A stretch of 64,000 nt of DNA from Polymorphobacter megasporae (GCF_018982885.2 NZ_CP081849.1:434001-498000), one strand, 5' to 3'; positions 33,558-42,935 are shown, counted from the first letter of the stretch. Numbers and translations are program-made. The notes: generated by a model not told the origin, from the sequence alone.

Positions 33558-34985
33558 CACTACTTTGGCAGATTAGATTTTGCAGGCGGGGTGAGGTGTT
33601 CATTGCAGTGCGGGCATCGCATCGGTGGCGCCCTCGCGAACAGATCGACGATCGCCTGCCTGACGGCGGGCATGCTTGGTTGAGGGGGTGGTCCTGAGAC
33701 TCTTTTTTTTCCGTCCCGCTGCGGCGAGGCGGCGGGACTGGAGGAAGGCGTAGGCGATCATCGTCATCAAGGCGTGTCGATGCAGGCCTGTCCACGATCG
33801 ACCTTCAAAGTGGTCGAGGCCGAGTTCTTCCTTGAGCTGCTGGTGCGCCTGCTCGCAGATCCATCGCGCCTTGATTGCGCCGGCGAGCGTTTTGATCGCG
33901 GTGTCGGCAGGCAGGTTCGAGAGGTAGTATTTGCGCTCGCCGGTCGAACGATGCTCACCAACCAGCCACACTTCTTCACCCGGCAGATGCTGGCCGCCCA
34001 TGTCGCGGATACGCTGGGTCGGGCCGTCGGCGACACGCACGCGCAGTGCGGCGAAGCGCGCGGCCAGTCGCCCTTTCGTACCCCGTCGCCAACTGACCCG
34101 TTTCCATGGCTGCCCGGCGAGCAACGTCTCGGACGCAACAGATTTTGCATCGGGGATATGGTGTTGACGAGGTCGGCCATGTCCCGCGATCGGGAAGATC
34201 ATCGCGACATCAGCCGGATAGACCTTCTGCCGGCCGGGTATGCCGACCGCCCAGGACAGGCCGCGCTCGCTCAGCGCCTGGCGGAACGGCGCGCTCATGC
34301 CATATCCGGCATCCGCCAGCACACAGCCGAAGCGCACGCCCGCGGCCGTGACCCGGTCGATCTCGGCGATGGCGATCTCAGGCTTGGTCAAGGCGACCTG
34401 CCGGTCGGCGGGCACCTTCGCCTTCGTCATGCGCTCGGGATCGCTGGTCCAACTCTCCGGCAGGAACAGGCGCAGACCCACCATCACTGGCACCTCGCGC
34501 GATGCGAGTGTCACCGACACGAGCGTCTGGCAGTTCGCGTTCTTGCCGAGCGAGGACGCATATTGCGGCGCGACACCGACCGAGTGGCGCCCCTTCTTCG
34601 GCATCGCGGTGTCGTCGATCACAAGGAAGGCATCGCCGCCGCCGACCAACCGGTCGGCTTCGGTCAGCAGCGCCGCGTCGAGCGGAGCACTATCCCAGAC
34701 CCCTGCCGCCACGAAGTGATGAAGCTGGTCATACCCAATGGCATCGTCGCGAGCCGCCATCGGCTGGACGCTCTTGCGGTCTCCAGGGCCGATCAGGCCG
34801 GCAACATAAGCGGGACACATCCGTGCCCGCTTCTTATGACCCAGCGCCGTCAAAAACGGCGCCAGCCAAACCTCAAGGTCGCTTCGCCATTCTCCGCCCA
34901 TCGCCAGCCTCCATAGCTGGCTCCCTATGAATCACGCAAAACTACCCAAGGGAATCCCAAAAATTATGCTTCTGCCAAAGTAGTG
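33558..34985 (-). mobile_element. IS701-family insertion sequence, copy 1
   Basis: 1428 bp with 15-base terminal inverted repeats CACTACTTTGGCAGA and CTAG on each side (33554-33557 and 34986-34989). IS701 elements use YTAR-type four-base targets. It abuts an IS5-type element, sharing the middle CTAG. An almost identical copy is at 52513-53940. Confidence 0.9.
33600..34901 (-). CDS. IS701-family transposase, copy 1
   Basis: 433-residue DDE transposase. Acidic residues lie in FLVIDDTAMPKKGRHSVG, CVLADAGYGMS and QQLKEELGLDHFEGRSW. The start MGGEWRSDLEVW follows the right end of the element by about 80 bases. It appears intact and differs from copy 2 at only a few residues. Confidence 0.92.
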   Translation of the reverse strand: MGGEWRSDLEVWLAPFLTALGHKKRARMCPAYVAGLIGPGDRKSVQPMAARDDAIGYDQLHHFVAAGVWDSAPLDAALLTEADRLVGGGDAFLVIDDTAMPKKGRHSVGVAPQYASSLGKNANCQTLVSVTLASREVPVMVGLRLFLPESWTSDPERMTKAKVPADRQVALTKPEIAIAEIDRVTAAGVRFGCVLADAGYGMSAPFRQALSERGLSWAVGIPGRQKVYPADVAMIFPIAGHGRPRQHHIPDAKSVASETLLAGQPWKRVSWRRGTKGRLAARFAALRVRVADGPTQRIRDMGGQHLPGEEVWLVGEHRSTGERKYYLSNLPADTAIKTLAGAIKARWICEQAHQQLKEELGLDHFEGRSWTGLHRHALMTMIAYAFLQSRRLAAAGRKKKSLRTTPSTKHARRQAGDRRSVREGATDAMPALQ

Positions 34986-34989
34986 CTAG

Positions 34990-35833
34990 GCTCAGGACTC
35001 ATTGATCACAGCCAGAAGATGACGGTCGCGGCGAGCGCGATGGCCGAGAAGAAGGCGTGCGCGCAGCGGTCATAGCGGGTGTGGATGCGCCGCCAGTCCT
35101 TGAGCCTGCCGAACATGTTCTCGATGCGGTGACGTTGCCGGTAGAGGGTTCGGTCATGCGGGATCGGGGTTTTACGGTTGGCCTTCGATGGGATGCAGGG
35201 TGTGATGCCCTTGGCGATCAGGGCGGCGCGGAACCAGTCGGCGTCATAGCCGCGGTCACCGAGCATGGCCCTCGCTTTGGGCAGGGCGTCGAGCATCAGC
35301 GCTGCGCCCTTGTAGTCGCTGGTCTGCCCCTCGGTGAGGAGCATGACCAGCGGTCGGCCCTGGCCGTCGCAGACCGCGTGCAGCTTGGAGTTCAGGCCGC
35401 CTTTGGTGCGTCCGATACATCGGGGAAGAGCCCCTTTTTGAGGAGGCTCGCGGCGGTTCGGTGTGCCTTCAGGTGGGTCGCATCGATCATCAACTGGTCG
35501 GGCTTGCCGCCTTTTGCCGCCAGCGCTGCAAAGATACGGTTGAACACACCCAGCCGGCTCCAGCGGATGAAGCGGTTGTAGATCGTCTTGTGCGGACCGT
35601 AGTCCTTGGGCGCATCGCGCCAACGCAGCCCGTTCCTGATCACGAAGATGATCCCGCTGATCACTCGCCGGTCGTCAACGCGCGGCACCCCATGCGACAG
35701 GGGAAAGTGCGGCTCGATCCGACGCATCTGTGCCGCCGACAACCAGATCAAATCACTCATCACGACGCCTCCCTGGCGTCGCCATTGAATCAACCGATCA
35801 CCGTCTCCGCAAGCACTTTAATAGGTCCTGAGC
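34990..35833 (-). mobile_element. IS5-family (IS427-type) insertion sequence, copy 1
   Basis: 844 bp bounded by GCTCAGGAC inverted ends with CTAG on both sides (34986-34989 and 35834-35837). CTAG duplications and two overlapping transposase frames are typical of the IS427 group. The second copy lies at 53945-54788. Confidence 0.88.
35006..35760 (-). CDS. IS5-family transposase, two frames joined by frameshifting, copy 1
   Basis: The first frame runs from 35760 (MSDLIWLSAAQMRRIEPHFP) and ends near 35392; the second continues to 35006 (GRTKGGLNSKLHAV ... RHRIENMFGRLKDWRR). The overlap contains an A-run followed by a G-run (CTCAAAAAGGGG, near 35437), a plausible slippage site. Catalytic residues: D in MIDATHLKAH, D in LGDRGYDADWF, E in HRIENMFGRLK. 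Copy 2 has the same arrangement, so the frameshift is a normal part of the element and not decay. Confidence 0.88.
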
Positions 35834-35872
35834 CTAGCACGGCCGTCGCCATGCCAATCGAAGGACGAGACC

Positions 35873-36028
35873 ATGACTGAGGATGCAAACTCGGAAGCCA
35901 AGGTAACCGCGAGCGATCCGCCCGTCGCCACCAGGGAAGATGGCCAGTCCCGCGACCGCCGGACACTGCGACTGTCGCCCAACCCTCAGCATCCGTCGGC
36001 GGGTAGACCGCCCCTTTTTCGTCAGTAG
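35873..36028 (+). CDS. Small hypothetical protein before tpiA
   Basis: 51 codons, ATG 35873 with AAGGACGAG upstream, stop TAG 36026-36028, 18 bases before tpiA. The product is hydrophilic and probably disordered, rich in Arg, Ser and Pro (RTLRLSPNPQHPSAGRPPLF). Family not recognised. Its leader was continuous with promoter site 7 before the IS pair inserted at 33554-35837. Confidence 0.45.
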   Translation: MTEDANSEAKVTASDPPVATREDGQSRDRRTLRLSPNPQHPSAGRPPLFRQ

Positions 36029-36046
36029 GGTACCAGGTCCGACCGC

Positions 36047-36790
36047 GTGAGGCCCCTGATCGCCGGTAACTGGAAGATGCATGGGCTGGCTGCGCAACTG
36101 AGCGAGATTGGCACGATTTCCGAGTCCGTGATCGCCAATCCGCCTGCCGCCGACGTGCTAATCTGCGTGCCGTCGACCTTGCTCGCGCAGGCCGTGCAGG
36201 TCGCTGCGGGTCGGATCGCGCTCGGCGGCGAGGACTGCCACACCGAAATATCAGGGCCGTTCACGGGTGATATCAGCGCTCAAATGCTCCGGGATGCAGG
36301 GGCTGCGTCGGTGATCGTCGGCCACTCGGAGCGGCGCCGACACTATCACGAGACGGATATGATCGTAGCCGCGAAGACGGCGGCGGCTTGGCGTGCGGGA
36401 TTGGCCGCCATCGTCTGCGTTGGCGAGTCCTCAAAGGAGCGAACCGACGGCGATGCGTTCGCTGCCTGTTCAGATCAGGTCACGGGTAGCCTGCCCCGTG
36501 ATGTCGCCCGCTCCGGACGGGTTGCGGTCGCCTACGAACCGCTGTGGGCTATCGGGAGCGGGGACGTCCCGACCCTTAGCCAGATCAGCGAGATGCACCG
36601 GCATCTTCGCTCCAGCCTGATCCTGCTAGCGGGTTCTGCAGGGGCGGACATTCGCATCCTCTACGGGGGGTCGGTGACCGCCGACAACGCGAGCGAGATA
36701 CTCAGAATGCCTGACGTAGGTGGTGTGCTGATCGGCGGCGCGAGCCTGCTGGCAGCGGACTTCGATGCAGTGCTCCGCTGCGTACCGTGA
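36047..36790 (+). CDS. tpiA: Triosephosphate isomerase
   Basis: 247 residues, GTG start at 36047 (MRPLIAGNWKMHG). Asn8 and Lys10 at the N-terminus, the electrophilic His in VIVGHSERRR, the catalytic Glu in VAYEPLWAIG and the phosphate loop YGGSV near the end are present. It balances triose phosphates coming from phosphoketolase and aldolase. It is the last gene of the carbon block and has been cut off from promoter site 7 by the IS pair. A housekeeping tpiA may exist elsewhere. Confidence 0.94.
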   Translation: MRPLIAGNWKMHGLAAQLSEIGTISESVIANPPAADVLICVPSTLLAQAVQVAAGRIALGGEDCHTEISGPFTGDISAQMLRDAGAASVIVGHSERRRHYHETDMIVAAKTAAAWRAGLAAIVCVGESSKERTDGDAFAACSDQVTGSLPRDVARSGRVAVAYEPLWAIGSGDVPTLSQISEMHRHLRSSLILLAGSAGADIRILYGGSVTADNASEILRMPDVGGVLIGGASLLAADFDAVLRCVP

Positions 36791-37359
36791 GACACTCCAT
36801 CCGAGTAGCTTCGGGCCGCCTGTCACGCCGCAGTTGCCAAGCCATCGCTGAATGCGTGAGGCGCACAGGCCGCCGTGCGGGCACGGATGAGCGAACGGCA
36901 GTTTTCACCAACAACGACACATTGGAGCCTGCACTATCGTAATTAAAGCGGCTGTCGGTTTACGCGAGGAAGATTCCGCCATCCAGAATGGTGGCTATGG
37001 CTGTTATCGACCTCGCTCGAGACTGATGCCTAGCTTGCGAATTGGAAGTCAAATGAGCTTTGGGCTTCAGACGCCCCGCGAGAGAGGCTGAGATCGGAAA
37101 ACGTAAATCACAAAAACGATATGCGGCAATCACTTGATAAGGCGACACTTCCCGGCCTGCGCTTCTGCCGGACTGCACCCGACCAAGCCAGAATATCAAT
37201 TGAGCACTTGCAACGCGGGTGCCATCCACAGAAGACAGTCAGGAAAAGGCCCCTTAGCTGCATTGGATGGCCCGCTGACGTGGGCCGAACCGCCTGGAGA
37301 GACCATTATCCGACGCCGCTCGTTCTGCTGCCACATTATCTGCCGTGGAGCAGCTTCTT
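36791..37359. other. Intergenic region with no recognised gene
   Basis: About 570 bases between tpiA and the SDR gene. A minus-strand frame at 36960-37229 has no family resemblance I can name and no clear ribosome site. No convincing terminator, promoter or repeat was seen. Confidence 0.4.
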
Positions 37360-38175
37360 ATGACGACGCCAGCGCAACGAACGGTCATCGTTACTGGAGC
37401 GGCGGGTGGCATCGGCGCAGCAATCGCGTCGAATCTTACGATGTCGGGATGGCGCGTATTTGCAACCATGCGCCGACCGGTTCTAGCGCAGCACGGGCCG
37501 GATGCTCTGGCGCTGGATGTCACCAGGGATGATAGCGTAAATGCCGCCGTCGCTGAGGTCGTGGGCCGCACCGGGCGCGTCGACGCAATCGTCAATAACG
37601 CGGGTGTCGATATGCTCGGCGCTGTCGAGGAAACCACAACCGAGGAAGCGCTCAAGCTTTTCGAGACAAACTTCTTTGGCGTGCATCGGCTCACCCGGGC
37701 AGTGCTACCAATTATGCGTGCCCAGCTTTCCGGCCGCATCGTTACGATCGGATCGATCGCCGGGTTTGTACCGACCCCGTTCAACGCGTTCTATTGCGCA
37801 TCCAAACACGCGTTGAACGGCTACTGCGAGGCGCTCGACTACGAGATCAGACCTTTCGGCATTCGTACCATCCTGATCGAGCCGGGATTCATTCGGACAG
37901 GTCTCCGAGCCAAGAAAAGGACGGTGGCCGACAGCATCGACGCATATAGCGAAATTCGCGGCCGCGCGGGGGCTGGGTTCGACGAGAGTGTCAGTCGTGG
38001 GACCGATCCGGCTCGTGTTGCTGAAGTGGTCCAAAGGGCGCTCGTTGCCGCTCACCCAAAGTTCCGGCAGCTGGTGGGCAATGACGCCCGGTTACTCAAC
38101 ATCGTCTATCACTATTTGCCTGGCTTCCTCTTCAAAGCCGGTATGAACCGGCAGTTTGGGATCGCGGGTCGGTAA
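37360..38175 (+). CDS. Short-chain dehydrogenase/reductase (classical SDR)
   Basis: 271 residues. NAD(P)-binding TGAAGGIGAAIA, NNAG motif (VNNAGVD), catalytic Ser in IGSIAGFV and YxxxK in YCASKHALNGY. ATG 37360 has GGAG ten bases upstream; GTG 37345 is less likely. The long C-terminal region after VEPGF-type IEPGFIRTG is like that of SDRs acting on lipids or retinoids/sterols, but the substrate cannot be inferred. The next gene follows after 47 bases and is likely co-transcribed. Confidence 0.88.
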   Translation: MTTPAQRTVIVTGAAGGIGAAIASNLTMSGWRVFATMRRPVLAQHGPDALALDVTRDDSVNAAVAEVVGRTGRVDAIVNNAGVDMLGAVEETTTEEALKLFETNFFGVHRLTRAVLPIMRAQLSGRIVTIGSIAGFVPTPFNAFYCASKHALNGYCEALDYEIRPFGIRTILIEPGFIRTGLRAKKRTVADSIDAYSEIRGRAGAGFDESVSRGTDPARVAEVVQRALVAAHPKFRQLVGNDARLLNIVYHYLPGFLFKAGMNRQFGIAGR

Positions 38176-38222
38176 ATGCGCCAAGGGCGAGCCGGCAGGG
38201 AAGCAAACGCAGCGGAGGAAAG

Positions 38223-38456
38223 ATGACAATCGCAGGGAGCGCAATCATCGAGAAAAGGAACGGCGGAATGGCCTTGGGCGCACTGGCTATCGGGGCGGTC
38301 GCCTTCGGGGCCGCCGCGGTAGGAGCCTTTGCCGTAGGTATCATGACTGTCCGGCGCTTACGGATTTTGGAAGCTCGTATCGACAAGCTCTCCATCGGAA
38401 CGCTAACCGTTGATCATCTCAATGTGAAGTCAGCTGACGCGACGGGCTCTCTGTAG
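38223..38456 (+). CDS. Small hypothetical protein with one hydrophobic segment
   Basis: 77 residues, ATG 38223 with the strong ribosome site GGAGGAAAG. An Ala/Gly-rich hydrophobic stretch (GALAIGAVAFGAAAVGAFAVG, about 18-38) precedes an amphipathic helix (RRLRILEARIDKLSIGTLTVDHLNV) with a heptad look. Family not recognised. Likely an operon partner of the SDR upstream. Confidence 0.65.
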   Translation: MTIAGSAIIEKRNGGMALGALAIGAVAFGAAAVGAFAVGIMTVRRLRILEARIDKLSIGTLTVDHLNVKSADATGSL

Positions 38457-38651
38457 CTCATTTCGTTTGAAAGCCGCCCGGCCGTGTGTGGCCGCCCCGA
38501 TGGATGCAAGGGGTTTTTGAGGGCATGGGTGCGCGGGACTAGGTGCTTCCGTGTGTCCGGCCTGTTGATGCAGCCATATCACGGCTGCTGGCCTGTATGA
38601 AGATCGCGGATCGGGTCCAGACCGCTTTGGCGCGCTCGAAGCGCTTGGACA

Positions 38652-39618
38652 GTGCACTGGTTTTGCCGACCCTGTCTTCTGACCGTTGCGCCATACCTCT
38701 CTGCTGACCTTACCGTTGCGGCCTATGTCCGTGCGCTGTCGGGGCAGGACCTCGGGAGTGACGCTGCGCGCGCCACCGGAGAGCGTGCCGCGGCCACGAT
38801 CGGGCGGTACCTCGTCCATATCGGCTGGGCTTACCGCATGGCGGGGCGTGACGATCCGACCGCAGCGCCACTGGTGCGGTTCGAGCATAAGGCGGCGCGC
38901 AAGCTCCTCGGTGTGCGGCAGCGCCAGGCGCGCGCGATCCGGTTCAAGGGCGACGTCACCGACCTCGACGGGCCGCCGGCGGGGGTGTGCCTCGCGACGC
39001 TGCTCAAGGCGTGCCGCAAGGACATGCTCGGCGCGCGCGACCAGGCGCTGCTGCTGCTCGCCTACGACACCGGCTGCCGGCGCTCGGAACTGGTGGCGAT
39101 CGAGGTCGACCATATCGATGGTCCCGACGGCGAGGGGGCGGGAACGCTGTTGATCCCGCGGAGCAAGACAGATCGGGAGGGGGAGGGGGCGCTCGCTTAT
39201 CTGTCGCCGGCGGCGATGAAGGCGATCAAACGCTGGCGCGAGATGGGGCACATCGATCGCGGGGCGCTGTTTCGTCGGGTCGAGACCTACTTCGACGGCG
39301 GCGTCCGCACGGTCGGGGAGGGGGCGCTCCACCCCGGCACGATCGGGATCATCTACACGCGGTGATCCGCGCCGCGTTTGACAAGAAGCTGCTCGGAACC
39401 ATGAGCGAGGCCGAGTCGAGCGCTGGGTTAAATCGGTGTCGAGCCATTCGATCCGGGTCGGGGTCGCGCAGGACAATTTTGCTGCAGGGGAGGGGTTGCC
39501 GGCGATCATGCAGGCGTACCGCTGGCGCGACGCCAAGACGGTGATGCGCTACGGGGCCAAATTGGCAGCGAAAAGCGGGGCGAGCGCGCGGTTGGCGAAG
39601 CGATTTGCCGCGGATTAA
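38652..39618 (+). pseudogene. Tyrosine recombinase/integrase, frameshifted (relic 1)
   Basis: Core-binding region (LTVAAYVRALSGQDLG ... TIGRYLVHIGWAYRM) and catalytic domain with CRRSELVAIEVDHIDG (first Arg), SHSIRVGVAQDNF (H..R) and VMRYGAKLAAKSG (nucleophile Tyr). Compared with relic 2 it has lost one base near 39360 and another near 39416, so the frame changes twice; all catalytic boxes remain readable across three frames. The N-terminal 40-50 residues are not convincing either. A dead copy, probably the remains of an island integrase. Confidence 0.8.
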
Positions 39619-39855
39619 CGGTCAAGGTTGTCGGCAACTCCCTCGACATCAATGGCGAAGCAACCAACCATCTGCCGGCCGAGCGGTTCGAGGAGTTCCT
39701 CGCCAGTCTGCGAGCCGCGGTCGAAGCCGGCGAGTTCGACAAGGAACTCCCCGACTAGGGCCACGGCGACGCCAAGGTGCAGGCTCGCAAGCGCGCACCG
39801 CCATCGATCTCGCCCGAAGTCGCCAAGCTGCGCGAATCAGGGCCGCTGCTACCCG
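39619..39855 (+). other. Short coding relic with an in-frame UAG
   Basis: From about 39623 a frame reads VKVVGNSLDINGEATNHLP ... FEEFLASLRAAVEAGEFDKELPD, meets TAG at 39757-39759, and goes on with GHGDAKVQARKR. No start codon or family is evident. It has protein-like composition but may be a fragment. Confidence 0.3.
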
Positions 39856-39998
39856 CTAAGCAATCGAGAGAAGGCTAAAGCCGGCAAGAGACAGACGCTA
39901 ACATTTACAAAGAGCAACTACCGCAATTTGAGGACGGCAGGCAAGATTTACAATGTGGCACTTGTGGTGGTCGTGTCATTTGATGTACAGTGTCACGC

Positions 39999-40256
39999 AT
40001 GAACGAGATGGTCGACATCCGGATTGCTGAGAACGGGCGCATGGTGCTGCCACGAGCAGCGCGACAAGCGCTTGGTGTAACGGGAGCTGGTATCGTAGTC
40101 CTGTCGATCGACGGGGACAACGTGAAGCTGACTTCGATGCGTCAGAGCATCAAGCGCGCTCAGGACCTGTACCGTAAGCACGCGACCCATGATCTCTCGG
40201 TCGATGATTTCATCGCCGAGCGACGCGCCGAAGCCGTCCGCGAAGACTTCGACTAA
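39999..40256 (+). CDS. AbrB/SpoVT-type antitoxin
   Basis: 85 residues. The N-terminal swapped-hairpin domain reads VDIRIAENGRMVLPRAARQALGV; the C-terminal half is the toxin-binding tail (DDFIAERRAEAVREDFD). ATG 39999 begins the domain. The leader carries GTGTCA repeated at 39972 and 39990 around TTTGATGTACA, a likely autoregulatory operator. The toxin gene starts 14 bases after the stop. Confidence 0.85.
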   Translation: MNEMVDIRIAENGRMVLPRAARQALGVTGAGIVVLSIDGDNVKLTSMRQSIKRAQDLYRKHATHDLSVDDFIAERRAEAVREDFD

Positions 40257-40270
40257 GCCAGCAAGAAAGC

Positions 40271-40657
40271 ATGGCATCGATCGTTTTTGACGCCTCGGCG
40301 ATATTGGCGCTGCTGCGCGACGAGCCCGGGGCCCATGTCGTCGCGCCGTATATTGGCGACGGGGTCATTTCGGCGGTAAATTTTCAGGAAGTGATCAAGG
40401 GCCTGTTGCGCCGCGAAGTTCCCATCGAGGCTGCGTTAGCGATGCTCGACGCCCTGCATCTAGAGGTGCGTCCGCACGCGCGCGAGGACGCTATCGCGGC
40501 GGCCAAGCTCTATTCCGCCACCAAGGAATTTGGCAGCGGCCTTGGGGATCGGACGTGTATGGCGCTGGCAATTGCTGAAGGACTGCCGGTCCTTACCGCT
40601 GATCAGGCGTGGGCGCGGATCCAAATCCCAGACCTCAAGCTTGTGCTGGCGCGATGA
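40271..40657 (+). CDS. vapC: VapC-type PIN-domain toxin
   Basis: 128 residues. PIN acidic residues: Asp in FDASAILALLRDEPG, Glu in NFQEVIKGL, Asp in LGDRTCMALA and Asp in VLTADQAW. These make the Mg-dependent ribonuclease site of VapC toxins, which cut tRNA or rRNA. Together with the AbrB-type antitoxin upstream it forms a type II toxin-antitoxin pair in the accessory region. Confidence 0.88.
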   Translation: MASIVFDASAILALLRDEPGAHVVAPYIGDGVISAVNFQEVIKGLLRREVPIEAALAMLDALHLEVRPHAREDAIAAAKLYSATKEFGSGLGDRTCMALAIAEGLPVLTADQAWARIQIPDLKLVLAR

Positions 40658-40685
40658 CGGATCACGGCCGCAGTCGCCAAAAAGC

Positions 40686-41186
40686 ATGTCTGTCATGACC
40701 ATTGATAAGCTGTTCGATCAAGCGCGGGCGGTCGCCGCCGCGTTAATCGCGAAGAAGCAAACGATCGCCGTCGCCGAATCGTCGACCGGGGGCTTGATCT
40801 CGGCAGCGCTGCTCGCGGTGCCGGGAGCCTCGGCCTATTATCTCGGCGGCGGCGTGATCTATACGCCTCGCGCCCGCCATCGCCTGCTCGACCTCACGCG
40901 CGAAGATGTTCGTGGCCTGAAATCGGCAAGTGAGCCGTATGCAGTCCTGCTCGCCTAGACCGTCCGTCGGCGGTGCAGCGCCACTTGGGGCATTTCCGAG
41001 ACCGATGCTGCGTGTCGGACCGGCAACCCCCATGCTGATGTCGCCGGTCATTGTTGCTTCGCCGTTGCCAGCACCACCACCGTCGCACAGACCCTCGAGA
41101 TCCGACGCAGCGACCGGCTGAAGAACATGATCGCGTTCGCCGCCGCGGCGTTGACCCTGCTCGAACAGCAAATCGCGTCGAGCTGA
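40686..41186 (+). pseudogene. CinA C-terminal domain (PncC-like) protein, interrupted by UAG
   Basis: 167 codons from ATG 40686 to TGA 41184-41186 with TAG at 40956-40958 (codon 91). The first half has AVAESSTGGLISAALLAVPGAS and YLGGGVIYT, typical of nicotinamide-nucleotide amidase domains. After the stop the same frame reads TVRRRCSATWGISETDAACRTGN, where intact relatives have a GAAGPTGN-type loop, then AFAAAALTLLEQQ. The loop is already altered, so this copy seems to be decaying and not merely split by one stop. Confidence 0.7.
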
Positions 41187-41239
41187 ACGACCTGCGGGCG
41201 CCTACTGAATATGGCAGCGGTGCGCCCATATCTCGTCAC

Positions 41240-42271
41240 CTAGATGTTTGGTCCCGGGATCTGATGGGTCGGATCTGACGTAAATCTATGAGGCTCGGCA
41301 AGCCACGCTTTGCAGATAGCTTCATAGGGTGTGAGGCCTTTGAGGGTCTTGAGCCTGCGACCGAAGTTGTAGGCGGCAACGAAGTCGCCAAGATGCTGCC
41401 TGAGCTGATCGTGCGTGTCGTAGTGATACCGTTTGACGGTCGCTTCTTTGATGGTGCGGTTCATCCGTTCGACCTGCCCGTTGGTCCAGGGATGGCGAGG
41501 CTTGGTGAGCCGGTGGTCGATGTCGTTCTGGGCGCAGGCGAGCGCGAAGGAGAGGCAGCGGAAAAGTTCGCCATTCGCGATGGCGCGCTTGACCTCTTCG
41601 ACAGCCGAGCCCGGATACTTGGGATCGGTGAAGTGGATGCCGTTGTCGGTGAGCACGGTGCGCACCGTGTACGGCACCGCGGCGATGAGATGCCGAAGGA
41701 AGTCGGCAGCGACCCTGGTGATCGCCTTCTCATGAAGCTCGACGAAGGCGAACTTGGAAGTGCGGTCGATCGCAACGAGCAGATAGAGCTCCCCCTGCTC
41801 GGTGCGTACCTCGGCGATATCGATGTGGAAGTAGCCGATCGGATAGCTCTTGAACTTGGCGCGGACGGGCGCGTCGCCCTCGATCGTGGGCAGCTGCGAG
41901 ATGCCGTGGCGCTGCAAACAACGGTGTAGCGACGAGCGCGTCAGGTGCGGGATGCTGGCCTGCAGCGCGTACAGGCAGTCGTCCAGAGGCAGCAGCGTAT
42001 GTCGGCGGAAGGCGACGATCACGGCTTCATGTTCGATCGACAGCACCGTCGATCTGGCGACCTTGGGGCCGGTCGGAAGATCGGCTGTCGAGGTCCGCTT
42101 CTTCCACTTCGCGACGGTCTTCCGGTTGATGCCGTGGCGCTTGGCCAGCGCCCTCAAGCTAGCTTGACTATGCTGTATCGCTCGACGGACTGCCTCAGTC
42201 GTCGTGGCGTTCCCGTGGAGGACCTGCCCATAGCGCTTCCTTGCAGCTGGCACTGAATAATACACCATCAA
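41240..42271 (-). CDS. IS481-family transposase
   Basis: 343 residues. N-terminal helix-turn-helix (RRAIQHSQASLRALAKRHGINRKTVAKWKKR) followed by an rve-type integrase core: Asp in GYFHIDIAEVRT, Asp in TVLTDNGIHFT, Glu in HPWTNGQVERMNRTI. The stop codon TAG is formed by the flanking CTAG target, so the protein's end depends on the insertion site. Confidence 0.92.
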   Translation of the reverse strand: MMVYYSVPAARKRYGQVLHGNATTTEAVRRAIQHSQASLRALAKRHGINRKTVAKWKKRTSTADLPTGPKVARSTVLSIEHEAVIVAFRRHTLLPLDDCLYALQASIPHLTRSSLHRCLQRHGISQLPTIEGDAPVRAKFKSYPIGYFHIDIAEVRTEQGELYLLVAIDRTSKFAFVELHEKAITRVAADFLRHLIAAVPYTVRTVLTDNGIHFTDPKYPGSAVEEVKRAIANGELFRCLSFALACAQNDIDHRLTKPRHPWTNGQVERMNRTIKEATVKRYHYDTHDQLRQHLGDFVAAYNFGRRLKTLKGLTPYEAICKAWLAEPHRFTSDPTHQIPGPNI

Positions 42272-42288
42272 AGCATGGGATCACACAT
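41244..42288 (-). mobile_element. IS481-family insertion sequence
   Basis: 1045 bp with imperfect ends ATGTTTGGTCCC and ATGTGTGATCCC, flanked by CTAG at 41240-41243 and 42289-42292. IS481 is known for NCTAGN targets. The right flank enters integrase relic 2, whose 5' part is missing. Confidence 0.82.
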
Positions 42289-42292
42289 CTAG

Positions 42293-42847
42293 GACACCGC
42301 CTGTCGGCGCTCGGAACTGGTGGGGATCGAGGTCGACCATATCGACGGGCCCGATGGCGAGGGGGCGGGGACGCTGTTGATCCCGCGGAGCAAGACAGAT
42401 CGGGAGGGGGAGGGGGCGCTCGCCTATCTGTCGCCGGCAGCGATGAAGGCGATAAAACGCTGGCGGGAGAGGGGGCATATCGATCGCGGGGCGCTGTTTC
42501 GTCGGGTCGAGACCTACTTCGACGGCGGCGTCAGCACGGTGGGGGAGGGGGCGCTCCATCCCGGCACGATCGCGATCATCTAGGAGTGGCTGATCCGTGC
42601 CGCGTTCGACAAGAGGCTGCTCGGGGCCATGAGCGAGGCCGAGCTCGAGCGCTGGGTCACGGCGGTGTCGAGCCATTCGATCCGGGTCGGGGTCGCGCAG
42701 GACAATTTTGCGGCAGGGGAGGGGCTGCCGGCAATCATGCAGGCGTACCGCCGGCGCGACGCAAAGACGGTGATGCGCTACGGCGCGAAGCTCGCCGCCA
42801 AGAGCGGTGCGAGCGCGCGGCTGACGAAGCGGTTTGCCGCTGAGTAG
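42293..42847 (+). pseudogene. Tyrosine recombinase/integrase, 5'-truncated with UAG (relic 2)
   Basis: The frame begins at the IS481 junction with DTACRRSELVGIEVDH-like sequence and reads the same protein as relic 1 to RLTKRFAAE. TAG at 42582-42584 replaces Tyr of GIIYTR in relic 1. Beyond it the second half (SHSIRVGVAQDNFAAGEGL ... VMRYGAKLAAKSGAS) is in one frame. The N-terminal half is missing, so it cannot work. Confidence 0.78.
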
Positions 42848-42901
42848 CTACTAGTCGGACCGGGTGCGAGACTGAAGCCTCGCAGTGGGAGGTGCCGTCG
42901 C

Positions 42902-42935
42902 CGATATGTCCGAAACTCTTGGGTTCCGGACATAT
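42902..42935. repeat. Perfect 10-base inverted repeat
   Basis: GATATGTCCG, a 14-base spacer, then CGGACATATC. It lies between integrase relic 2 and the first mucR gene. No T-run follows, so an operator or recombination site is likelier than a terminator. Confidence 0.5.

Noticed and set aside
35392..35437. Frameshift in the IS5-type transposase as a sign of decay
   Set aside because: Both copies have the same shift at the same A/G run, as expected for programmed frameshifting in this IS group.
36796..36830. GAGTAGCTTCGGG after tpiA as an eighth promoter element
   Set aside because: Too many mismatches in the core and no gene follows at a suitable distance.
38460..38600. A tRNA gene as integration site beside integrase relic 1
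   Set aside because: No cloverleaf or T-loop sequence could be found there.
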